From positions 310,001 through 374,000 of the forward strand of contig JAEUKA010000036.1 of the NCBI GenBank assembly GCA_016794465.1: a stretch of 64,000 bases of DNA. The letters are read 5' to 3'. This document shows positions 53,056 to 60,971 of the stretch, piece after piece; the stretch's first letter is position 1, and each line of letters opens with the position of its first letter. A program made the translations under genes and the position numbers. The notes beneath the pieces were generated by a model that was not told where the DNA came from, searched no databases, and worked only from the letters and a program-made list of their open reading frames with translations. Source of the DNA: Myxococcales bacterium. GTDB lineage: Bacteria; Myxococcota_A; Polyangia; Palsa-1104; JAEUJZ01.

Positions 53056-55041
53056 ATGTTGCGCAAGTCGTCGTCACTCCGTTGCGTCTGCTTCGTTTTG
53101 GGAATGTTGGGCTGCGGAGGTCCCGACGCTGAGCCAGGCCCCGGAGCGCTTGCCCTACATGTACTACCGGGCAGTGCAACCGATACCGCGCAGACCGATT
53201 TCTTTGCCCTGCCCTTCCCAAGCGACCTGCGACTCAAGCAGCAGCCGGTGGCGGGCGGACCCGTTGGCGAGAGCGAGCTTCAATCGGGATATGATCTTTC
53301 GCGCTTGCCCAAGCCGGCTGGCCAGCCCGGAAAATACTTGGCATTCCTCGACGGAAAAATTCCTGGCGCGGGACCGGGAGCAGCGGTCTACTTTCGCTTC
53401 GATTCCCCCCTTGCAGAGTCCTCCCTTCCTTCCGTTGCGCAGAGTGCGCAGCCAGCTTCCGCTGCGTTTGTCGTCGACATTACTCCCGGCTCGGTAACGT
53501 ACGGACAGCGGCTGCCGATGATTGTGGCCTTCCATCGGGAAGGGAATCGCTACATCGGAGACAACTGGCTGTCGCTGCGTCCGGTTCCGGGTCTGCCCCT
53601 GCGTGAGCGGACGACCTATGCAGCGGTGCTGACGAGTGGTCTGCAAGCGCTGGCCGGTGGTGCCATTCGAGCAGATCGAGATCTGGAAGCGATGCTCTCG
53701 GAAGCCCAGCCGCAGATGGAGCCGCAGCGCAGTGCCTGGCCTCGCTACGCGCCGCTGCGGATGTGGTTGAGCAGTGCCAGTCTGTCCGGTACGGTGGCGG
53801 CAGCGACGGTGTTTACCACCCAAGATGTGACCTCAGGAATGCAGAAGCTGCGCCAAGTGGTGTACGAGCAAGCCGCTCCGCAGCCACAGAACCTCGGCTA
53901 TCTGCGCAGCCACGACGGAATGACCGATCTGTATACCGGGCAGTTTGCTTCGCCCAACTTCCAGCAAGGGACGCCACCGTACTGGACCGACGGAGGAGGG
54001 ATTGATCTTGATGCGAAAGGGAATCCCAAAGTGGTGCGAACAGAGAGCCTGCGCTTTGCGCTCGCGATTCCCAATGCCACGATGCCTCCCGACGGCTGGC
54101 CGGTGATTCTGTACGCGCACGGAACTGGCGGTGACTATCAGACGTTCGTTCGGGAGTCGCTCGATCTGCGCGCAGCACTGATTGAACGGAAAGGCCAGCC
54201 ACCGACGCGAATGGCGATGATTGGCATCGATCAAGTGCTGCACGGTCCGCGCGATCCCTCGGGATCAAATGCAGAGATCACGTTCTTCAATCTGCAGAAC
54301 CTCGCGGCGGCGCGCGACAACGTCCGGCAGGGGGCCACAGATGACTTTCAGCTGCTCCGGCTCGTCGAGGGAATGGATGTTGCGAAGGCCCCTCACACCG
54401 GCCAGCCGATTCGCTTTGACAAGCGGCGGATCTACTTTATGGGACACTCCCAAGGCGGACTCACCGGACCGCTGTTCCTGGCCGCAGAGCCCAAAGTTCC
54501 CGTCGGTGTGTTGTCCGGTGCGGGCTCGGTGCTGATTCTGTCTCTGCTCAACAAAACGGAGCCCAGCAACATTGCAGAGCTGGTCGAGAGTCTGCTGCAA
54601 GAGCCGCCGCTCGTCGACCATCCGCTGCTCAACCTGCTGCAGGCGTACTTTGAGCCCGCCGATCCCAACAACTATGGTCGGCTGTACTTTCAGGAACCGC
54701 CGAAAGGAATGCCGCCGAAGAGCATCTTCCAGTCGCTCGGTCTGTGGGATCACTACACGCCGGTTCCCAACATTGCCGCTTTCGCGCTGGCCATGGGCGT
54801 CCAGCCCGTCGAGCCTCGGCTCTACGAGCTGCCATTCCTGCCGCTTACGACCCAGAAGTGGACCAGCGGTCGCGTGAGTGGGAATGCCGCGCAAGGCCAA
54901 GCAACGGCCGTGCTGAAACAGTATGTCGCGCCACCTCGCGACGATGGACACTTCGTGATCTTCGACCTGTGGGCGGCTCGTCATGACTGGTCGCGCTTTC
55001 TCGCCAGCCATGCGCAGTCTGGCACCGCCGTTCTGGAGTAA
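53056..55041 (+). CDS. Alpha/beta-hydrolase-like lipoprotein (paralogue of the 18.2-kb gene)
   Basis: The ATG at 53056 (MLRKSSSLRCVCFVLGMLGC) is chosen because it opens a lipoprotein signal; a longer frame starts antisense to the protease gene. The 661-residue protein has LPFPSDLRLKQQP near 55, VILYAHGTGGDYQTF near 352 and the elbow YFMGHSQGGLTGPLF near 460. Order and spacing match the 694-residue protein at 18177-20261, so the two are paralogues. It is likely an exported serine hydrolase. It leads into curA-like and SDR reductase genes on the same strand (10- and 12-bp gaps). Confidence 0.75.
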   Translation: MLRKSSSLRCVCFVLGMLGCGGPDAEPGPGALALHVLPGSATDTAQTDFFALPFPSDLRLKQQPVAGGPVGESELQSGYDLSRLPKPAGQPGKYLAFLDGKIPGAGPGAAVYFRFDSPLAESSLPSVAQSAQPASAAFVVDITPGSVTYGQRLPMIVAFHREGNRYIGDNWLSLRPVPGLPLRERTTYAAVLTSGLQALAGGAIRADRDLEAMLSEAQPQMEPQRSAWPRYAPLRMWLSSASLSGTVAAATVFTTQDVTSGMQKLRQVVYEQAAPQPQNLGYLRSHDGMTDLYTGQFASPNFQQGTPPYWTDGGGIDLDAKGNPKVVRTESLRFALAIPNATMPPDGWPVILYAHGTGGDYQTFVRESLDLRAALIERKGQPPTRMAMIGIDQVLHGPRDPSGSNAEITFFNLQNLAAARDNVRQGATDDFQLLRLVEGMDVAKAPHTGQPIRFDKRRIYFMGHSQGGLTGPLFLAAEPKVPVGVLSGAGSVLILSLLNKTEPSNIAELVESLLQEPPLVDHPLLNLLQAYFEPADPNNYGRLYFQEPPKGMPPKSIFQSLGLWDHYTPVPNIAAFALAMGVQPVEPRLYELPFLPLTTQKWTSGRVSGNAAQGQATAVLKQYVAPPRDDGHFVIFDLWAARHDWSRFLASHAQSGTAVLE

Positions 55042-55050
55042 ATTACGCCG

Positions 55051-56082
55051 ATGGGAACCAACCGACAGCTCATCCTCACCAGCCGCCCCGACGGGCGCGT
55101 TTCGCTTGCCAACTTCGAGATTCGTGACAGTGCGCTCCGGACCGTTCAAGAAGGAGAAGTGCTGGTCCGAACCCAGTATCTGTCGATCGATCCGACGAAC
55201 CGAATCTGGATGAGCGATCGTCCCCAGTACATGCCGCCGGTCGAGCTAGGTACCGTCATGCGCGGCTTTGGAATCGGCCAGGTCATCGAGTCACGGAAAC
55301 CCGACTTTCAGCCCGGTGATCTGGTGGCAGGACTGCTCGGCTGGCAGACCCACTGTTATTCCGATGCGAGTGCGCTGCGACCGCTGCAGAAGCTGCCCTC
55401 GGGACTTGGTGTTCCACCGCGTGCGTTCTTGGGCTCACTCGGGATGACCGGTGGGCTGACCGCGTACTTTGGGATGATGGTGATCGGTCAGCCCAAAGCA
55501 GGAGAGACAGTCGTGGTGTCCGCTGCCGCCGGCTCGGTTGGATCGCTGGCCGGTCAGCTGGCCAAGCGGCACGGCTGTCGCGTGATCGGCATCGCCGGCT
55601 CGCCTGAGAAGTGTCAGTACGTCACCTCCGAGCTGGGCTTCGACGCTTGCATCGACTACGCCCACGAGGATGTCGGCACGGCGCTCGATCGACTCTGTCC
55701 AAACGGCATTGATGTCTACTTTGAAAACGTCGGTGGCGCGATCTTGGAAGCGGTGCTCGCGAGGCTGCAACTTCGCGCCCGGATCGTCCTGTGCGGGATG
55801 ATCTCGCACTACAACGACAAGGATGTCCTGGCCGGTCCGCGCAACTTCGACATGATCCTTCACCGACGGGCGCGCATTGAAGGCTTCATCGTCAGTGACT
55901 TCATCGCCCGCTTTCCCGAAGCCTTTGCCGAGCTGGTTCCGCTGGTGCTAAGTGGCCAGCTCAAGTATCGCGAGCACATCGTGAGCGGTCTGGAGAACGC
56001 CCCGGCAGCGGTCAACATGCTGTTCGATGGCAAAAACCTCGGCAAGCTGCTGCTTCAGGTGGCGCCCGACGCGGCGTCGTAA
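55051..56082 (+). CDS. NADP-dependent MDR oxidoreductase of the CurA/PTGR1 type
   Basis: The 343-residue protein has the CurA pattern: YLSIDPTNRIWMSD near 43, LGTVMRGFGIGQVIES near 66, GMTGGLTAYFGM near 130, and the Rossmann loop SAAAGSVGSLAGQLAKRHGC near 155, with YFENVGG near 230. It reduces double bonds of enones with NADPH, as leukotriene B4 dehydrogenase and curcumin reductase do. It is the third MDR reductase in this window and belongs to a distinct subfamily from the two at 13.6 and 16 kb. Confidence 0.87.
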   Translation: MGTNRQLILTSRPDGRVSLANFEIRDSALRTVQEGEVLVRTQYLSIDPTNRIWMSDRPQYMPPVELGTVMRGFGIGQVIESRKPDFQPGDLVAGLLGWQTHCYSDASALRPLQKLPSGLGVPPRAFLGSLGMTGGLTAYFGMMVIGQPKAGETVVVSAAAGSVGSLAGQLAKRHGCRVIGIAGSPEKCQYVTSELGFDACIDYAHEDVGTALDRLCPNGIDVYFENVGGAILEAVLARLQLRARIVLCGMISHYNDKDVLAGPRNFDMILHRRARIEGFIVSDFIARFPEAFAELVPLVLSGQLKYREHIVSGLENAPAAVNMLFDGKNLGKLLLQVAPDAAS

Positions 56083-56094
56083 GGAATCACGAAA

Positions 56095-56874
56095 ATGGCT
56101 GGCAAGCATGTGGTGATAACTGGCGCGTCCTCGGGAATCGGGGCGGCGCTGGTGGCAGAGTTTGTTCGCTCGGGGGCGCGGGTCACGATGGTGGCACGGC
56201 GAGAGGCGGACATGCGAGCCCTGGCGAAAGAGGTCGGCGGCCAGACCCAGATCTTCGTGGTCGATCTGAGTCGCATGGAAGGCGCGCTGGCGTGGATTGC
56301 GCCGGCGGAAGCGCAGTTTGGACCGATTGATGTGCTGGTCCACAACGCAGGCGTGCAGCTGGTCGAGCCCGCCGAAGAGCACGATCCGGAAGCGCTACTG
56401 GCGATGCTGCGGCTCAACCTGCTCGTGCCGATGGCGCTGACGCGAGCGGTGCTGCCGGCGATGCTGGAGCGCGGCGACGGAACGATTGTCGATGTCGCCT
56501 CCGTCGCAGGGCTCGCACCGACGCCAGGGATGTGGGGTTACAACGCCAGCAAAGCCGGTCTGGCCGCTGCCTCCGAGAGCCTACGCGGTGAGCTGCGTTC
56601 CACCGGCGTCCACGTCGTCACTGTCTATCCGGGTCCAGTCGATACGCCGATGGCCCGGGCTGGATACGCCGCTTATCCCGAGAGTCCGATGCTGCGCGTC
56701 CTTCCTGAAGGCATTCCCAGCGAGCTGGCCCGACTCATCCGCAGCGCCGTCGATCTGAAGCGAGCGCGGGTGATCTATCCCTGGCCGTACTCGATCCTGC
56801 GCTACTTCCCGGCGGTGGCTCGCTGGTTCCTCGATCGCCTGACGCCACGCCCCTTTTCCCGTCAGAAGCAGTAG
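56095..56874 (+). CDS. Short-chain dehydrogenase/reductase
   Basis: The 259-residue protein has the SDR markers TGASSGIG (near residue 10), NAG (near 84), catalytic Ser in VASVAG and YNASK (Tyr and Lys near 150). The C-terminus has aromatic, basic residues (YPWPYSILRYFPAVARWFLD), suggesting a membrane-associated helix, as in acyl- or retinol-type SDRs. It follows the CurA-like gene after 12 bp. The order of hydrolase, enone reductase and SDR suggests a small lipid or xenobiotic pathway, by inference. Confidence 0.88.
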   Translation: MAGKHVVITGASSGIGAALVAEFVRSGARVTMVARREADMRALAKEVGGQTQIFVVDLSRMEGALAWIAPAEAQFGPIDVLVHNAGVQLVEPAEEHDPEALLAMLRLNLLVPMALTRAVLPAMLERGDGTIVDVASVAGLAPTPGMWGYNASKAGLAAASESLRGELRSTGVHVVTVYPGPVDTPMARAGYAAYPESPMLRVLPEGIPSELARLIRSAVDLKRARVIYPWPYSILRYFPAVARWFLDRLTPRPFSRQKQ

Positions 56875-56876
56875 CA

Positions 56877-57074
56877 ATGCGGATTCCCCGCGATCAGCGC
56901 TTCGATCAGGAACGTCAGCAGTTCACGCTTCGCCACTGCTGCGAAGACTGCGGCATGTGGAACGCCATCCGCAGCCGCTGCGCCCACGAGTGGCCAACCC
57001 AAGAGCACCGACGCGCCGACTACGAGCAGCCGACCCCCGATCTGCTCTTCTGCAAAGAGTTCGAGCTGGCGTAG
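56877..57074 (+). CDS. Small cysteine-rich protein
   Basis: The 65-residue protein has CCEDCGMW near residue 21, RCAHEWPT near 33 and LLFCKEFEL at the end. Four to five conserved-looking Cys plus one His suggest a metal site. It starts 2 bp after the SDR stop with no strong ribosome binding site and may depend on coupling. Small orphan proteins of this form occur in deltaproteobacterial genomes, but I cannot name a function. Confidence 0.6.
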   Translation: MRIPRDQRFDQERQQFTLRHCCEDCGMWNAIRSRCAHEWPTQEHRRADYEQPTPDLLFCKEFELA

Positions 57075-57110
57075 CAGCGTGTAGAAAAGCGCCCCGGCAG
57101 GCAGCGACAG

Positions 57111-57377
57111 CTAGCTCTTTTTGGAAGCGTGCAGAAACTTCAGTCGCAGATCGTACAGGGCTGTCTCGATGAGACGGTCTTCCTCGACACTGAGGTTGCC
57201 CCGCGTCTTTTCGCGCAGCATGCCAATGATGTCGATGGTCTGTTTGGCAAGCGGAAGGTCGACCGGCCCTGCAGCCGTCCCCTGTTCGTGCTCCCCCAGG
57301 TGAAGCAGCGCCGATGCCGCAAGCGACATCACGAACGTGACAAAGTCGATTTCGGGCTCGTGACCAGTCGCTGACAT
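57111..57377 (-). CDS. DUF1844 family protein
   Basis: The 88-residue protein matches DUF1844: DFVTFVMSLAASALLHLGE near residue 11, PLAKQTIDIIGMLREKTRGNL near 42 and LIETALYDLRLKFL near 68. It is a small, mostly helical cytoplasmic protein common in deltaproteobacteria and related phyla. Its function is not known. It is 15 bp after the poly-Asp protein gene on the same strand, so they are probably co-transcribed. Confidence 0.85.
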   Translation of the reverse strand: MSATGHEPEIDFVTFVMSLAASALLHLGEHEQGTAAGPVDLPLAKQTIDIIGMLREKTRGNLSVEEDRLIETALYDLRLKFLHASKKS

Positions 57378-57392
57378 GGCATCTTGCTCCGG

Positions 57393-57701
57393 CTACTCGT
57401 CGTCGTCTTCGTCGAGATCGTCGTCATCATCATCAATGAGATCGTCGTCATCATCATCGATCTCATCGCCATCGAGATCACGTCGCGAGACGGGCGCCGC
57501 CGTGATCCGAACCTGCGGTCGACGCGGAGGCGGACGCTCAATTGGCTCCTCCAGCGGAACCGAAACCGTCGCCTTGTCGGCAACGTCGGGAAGGTTCTGA
57601 AGATGCTCGAGCAGCTGCTTCTCGGTAAGTTCGCCTCGGCGCAGTCGGCGCTCTTGGACGCGTACATCCCAGAAGATCGGGTCGTTACTGACGTCAGCCA
57701 T
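57393..57701 (-). CDS. Small protein with poly-aspartate tail
   Basis: The ATG at 57701 follows GGGGGA. The 102-residue protein starts with SNDPIFWDVRVQERRLRRGE and then LTEKQLLEHLQNLPDVADKA, a helical pattern. It ends with about 30 residues almost entirely Asp/Glu (DDDDDLIDDDDDDLDEDDDE). Such tails bind basic partners or metal. The repetitive GAT/GAC codons make this stretch prone to slippage. No family is recognised. Confidence 0.65.
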   Translation of the reverse strand: MADVSNDPIFWDVRVQERRLRRGELTEKQLLEHLQNLPDVADKATVSVPLEEPIERPPPRRPQVRITAAPVSRRDLDGDEIDDDDDDLIDDDDDDLDEDDDE

Positions 57702-57861
57702 GATGTCCCCCATATAGAGTCGATTCCGCTGCGGTGTCAACTCAAACTCCCAACCTACTGCGGTGTCGGCACGGACCCAGCCGATGCGAGCGGCGGTGCC
57801 ACGCTTCCTTCCGTTTTGCCCGGACTTCTACGATGATTCGCCGCAGCCAAGGAGTACTTCA

Positions 57862-59196
57862 TTGCACGTCGAACGCCGTCTTCTCGCCTGTCGCGACCAC
57901 ATGCCCCTCGGACCGGAAGGGGAGCACGCTGCCCAGCACGGACTGTCCCCGCTGGCGCTGCAGCTCATCGGCTCCGAGATCTTGAAGATTGCGGCGTCGG
58001 TGCGAGCACTTGCAGCCCAAGGTCACACGGTCTGCAACCTCACCGTCGGCGACTTCCTGCCGCAGCAGTTTCCGATTCCGCGCATTCTCCAAGATGCGGT
58101 GGTCCGCGCCTATGAGCGACGGGAAACCAACTACCCACCATCCGACGGCATGCCGGCGATGCGCGAAGCGGTCTGTGAGCTGTATCGGCGCACACTCGGG
58201 CTCGACTATCCGATCGAGAGCGTCGCGGTGTTCGGTGGAGCCCGTCCCGCCATTTACGGCACCTATCGCGCGATCGTCGGCCACGGCGAGCGAGTGATCT
58301 ACTCGACGCCCTCGTGGAACAACAACCACTACGTACGGCTGGCTGATGCGGTGCCGGTGGAGTGCGATACCTCGCCCGAGGAAGGGTTTATGCCGACGGC
58401 GAATCGGCTGCGACCGCTGCTGCCCGGCGCGCGGCTTTTGTGTCTGAACAGCCCGCTCAACCCCACCGGCACGGTCATTGATGCCGACGAGCTACGGCGC
58501 ATCTCCGAGCTGGTCCTGGATGAAAACCTTCGTCGCAAGCGCAGTGGCGAGCGCCCGCTCTACGTCATGTACGATCAGGTGTACTACGCGCTGACCTTTG
58601 GACAGGCTCGCCACCACACGCCGCCCGAGCTGTGTCCGGAGATGGCGGCGTACACGGTGTTCGTCGATGCGATCAGCAAGTCGCTGAGTGCGACCGGCCT
58701 GCGGGTGGGCTGGGCGGTGGCGCCGCCGTACATCATGGGACGGATGCGCGACATCCTCGGGCATGTGGGCGCCTGGGCACCTCGACCCGAGCAAGTCGCG
58801 ACGGCCGAGATCCTCCGCGATGCGAGCGGACTGGCAGCCTTCCAAGCCCACATGAACCGCGAGGTCGAGCAGCGGCTGTCCCTTCTGTACGACGGCATCT
58901 CGAAGCTGCAAGCCGAGGGACTGCCGGTGCGGGCGATTCCTCCCCAAGGCGCGATCTATCTGTCGGTGCAGTTTGACCTGCATGGCCACCAGCTTCCCGA
59001 TGGCACGGTGGTGGCGAACAACGAACAGGTGCGCAGCCATCTGCTCCATGCGGCGGGCATGGCGGTGGTGCCGTTCCAAGCGTTCGGCCTGCGCCCCGAG
59101 ACGGGGTGGATGCGGCTCTCGGTGGGTGCGGTGAGTCTCGCGGATATCGAGACGCTGCTGCCACGGCTGCGGCAGGCGCTGCTCGCAGTCGCGTAA
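57862..59196 (+). CDS. Class I/II PLP-dependent aminotransferase
   Basis: A TTG at 57862 has AAGGAG seven bases upstream and is the best start (444 residues); an ATG at 57901 has no site. The protein has LNSPLNPTGTV near 195, YDQVYYALTF near 235, the PLP lysine in DAISKSLSATGLRVGWAV near 274 and the final Arg in TGWMRLSVG. This is the fold type I aminotransferase pattern, close to aspartate aminotransferases. Substrate specificity is not evident. It diverges from the poly-Asp gene across 160 bp that contains the direct repeat CTGCGGTGTC (57729 and 57758). Confidence 0.85.
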   Translation: MHVERRLLACRDHMPLGPEGEHAAQHGLSPLALQLIGSEILKIAASVRALAAQGHTVCNLTVGDFLPQQFPIPRILQDAVVRAYERRETNYPPSDGMPAMREAVCELYRRTLGLDYPIESVAVFGGARPAIYGTYRAIVGHGERVIYSTPSWNNNHYVRLADAVPVECDTSPEEGFMPTANRLRPLLPGARLLCLNSPLNPTGTVIDADELRRISELVLDENLRRKRSGERPLYVMYDQVYYALTFGQARHHTPPELCPEMAAYTVFVDAISKSLSATGLRVGWAVAPPYIMGRMRDILGHVGAWAPRPEQVATAEILRDASGLAAFQAHMNREVEQRLSLLYDGISKLQAEGLPVRAIPPQGAIYLSVQFDLHGHQLPDGTVVANNEQVRSHLLHAAGMAVVPFQAFGLRPETGWMRLSVGAVSLADIETLLPRLRQALLAVA

Positions 59197-59197
59197 C

Positions 59198-60943
59198 ATG
59201 GCGACAATGCGGGATCGACAGGGCTTGGGGCCGCGTTCGTTCGGGCTGCTTTTGGCACTGCTCACGGCGTGTAGTGAGAGCTCGGAACAGCTGCCGTTGG
59301 CGCCGATCCCACTCGTATATAAGGATGGCCTGCTCTACGCGCGCGGCGACATCTCCCCCGTCCTTGGCGAGCGCTGTACCGACAGTCCGGAAGAAGGTGC
59401 GCCGGCGGGCTCGGGGACGGATGCGCTGCTCATCGATACCGGTACCCCGCTGACGACGCTGGTGACGCAGAGTCCCGACTCGGCACGCCAGTTTCCGCAT
59501 GGTCAGGTGCTCCTTTACTCGACCCGCAGCGACGGAACCCGAGGTGGCATCCAGTTTGTGCGCTGCGACATCCCGGTGGTGCGGAGCGATCAGACCACCA
59601 GCTCCTTTCAGCTGCTGTGGGACCAGAGCAAGCCGCTGTCGCTCGGCGGAGTCCTCGGGGGCGATCAGCTGTCACACTTTGCGATGTCGCTCCGCTTTTC
59701 AACGGACGGGCCGCTGATGCAGCTGTCACGGGGGGACATCGCGACCTGGTGCCGCATCGATCGGGCAGTGATTCCTTTCAAGCCCGTTGGTGGCGAGCTG
59801 GCGGTACAGCTGGCCGACACGGTCATCACCTATCCAGCGTCGCGCGTCACCATCGGAGCCTGCGTCGAGCCCTTCGCCGATCCGCTGCCCAAGGAACCGG
59901 CAGACAAGTGCATCACGGACGAAGCCGTCTCAAACGCGATCACCCGAGTGAACACGGATCTGCGCAGCCTGGAGATGCAGAGTCCCCGCGACGATGACTT
60001 GATCAGCCGCTTCCAGTCCTATCGCGGGCTCCTGCAGGATCTCCAGAGCAAGACCGCCCAGTGCCCCGACGACCAGCGCACCTTGCTCGGTGACCTGGCT
60101 GATGATCTGAACCTGCGCAGCCCGGCGTATCGAGTCTCGGGCAGCAACATGCGCTTCTTGGTATCGACGGCCATCCCCGAGCTGCTGCTGACCCGGACGG
60201 CGTGTCAGCGGCTGACCGGCAAGGACTGCCAGTGCGACGCCAGTCCGACGATCTCCGTGGCGCTGCCGGGACTGAACTCCATCATCAACAAAGAGGGCGT
60301 CCTCACGACGACCCCCGACGTGGGCTGTTTCATTGCACTCGGCACGACCGAGCGGGCGGCGCTGGCGCTGGTGGCCAAGCAGCGGCAGCTGGCACCGTGT
60401 GATGAGCTGGCACGCAGTCGTCGTCAGCGCTATGCCCTGCGCCCCGTGGAAGGGACGGACCCAGAGCCCGAGCGCTGCCGCCGCGTGGCCTGCTTGCGCA
60501 ACCTCGGGCGAGATCCAGCGCTGCTCGGTCGCCGCTGTGGCTACTCTGGACTCGACTCGGAGCTGGCCTGTAACGACTCGCTGTCCCCGATTGCGTCGTG
60601 GATCGAGCTGGGAGGCCCCAAGCTGGACGGCAAGGCCGATCCGCTGAAGGCGCTGGTGCTGCCCGACTCGGCGGCGGTCTTCCAATCGGTGAACTCAGAC
60701 GTGCGCAACCTGTCGGCGCAGATTGACGGCATCATCGGCGTGGCGACGCTCTCGCGCATGTTCAGCACCATCGACTATCCGCAAGGTCGCCTAGAGCTGG
60801 CCTGCCGCTGCGACAGCGACCCCACCAGCACCACTGCCTGTCATGCCTATCGCGCCATCACCTACTACACCGCCGACTCGTGCGTCGAGAGTGATGTCCT
60901 GACCGTGCCGCCGAACCAAGGCCGCATCCCCTGCGACCCGTGA
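59198..60943 (+). CDS. Aspartic-protease-like lipoprotein
   Basis: The 581-residue protein has a lipoprotein signal (LLLALLTAC, Cys25). Near residue 78, ALLIDTGTPLTTL carries the Asp-Thr-Gly of aspartic proteases. GGVLGGDQLSHFAMSLRF near 150 resembles the flap-proximal end of a pepsin-like lobe. Near 488, ALVLPDSAAVFQSV followed by IDGIIGVATLSRMFSTIDYP matches the second lobe, with Asp-Ser-Ala. Between them lies a Cys-rich insert. This would be a bilobal, exported pepsin-like protein, rare in bacteria. It starts 1 bp after the aminotransferase stop. Confidence 0.65.
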   Translation: MATMRDRQGLGPRSFGLLLALLTACSESSEQLPLAPIPLVYKDGLLYARGDISPVLGERCTDSPEEGAPAGSGTDALLIDTGTPLTTLVTQSPDSARQFPHGQVLLYSTRSDGTRGGIQFVRCDIPVVRSDQTTSSFQLLWDQSKPLSLGGVLGGDQLSHFAMSLRFSTDGPLMQLSRGDIATWCRIDRAVIPFKPVGGELAVQLADTVITYPASRVTIGACVEPFADPLPKEPADKCITDEAVSNAITRVNTDLRSLEMQSPRDDDLISRFQSYRGLLQDLQSKTAQCPDDQRTLLGDLADDLNLRSPAYRVSGSNMRFLVSTAIPELLLTRTACQRLTGKDCQCDASPTISVALPGLNSIINKEGVLTTTPDVGCFIALGTTERAALALVAKQRQLAPCDELARSRRQRYALRPVEGTDPEPERCRRVACLRNLGRDPALLGRRCGYSGLDSELACNDSLSPIASWIELGGPKLDGKADPLKALVLPDSAAVFQSVNSDVRNLSAQIDGIIGVATLSRMFSTIDYPQGRLELACRCDSDPTSTTACHAYRAITYYTADSCVESDVLTVPPNQGRIPCDP

Positions 60944-60971
60944 CCTCCCCCTTTGCGGCGCTGGCTGTGGT

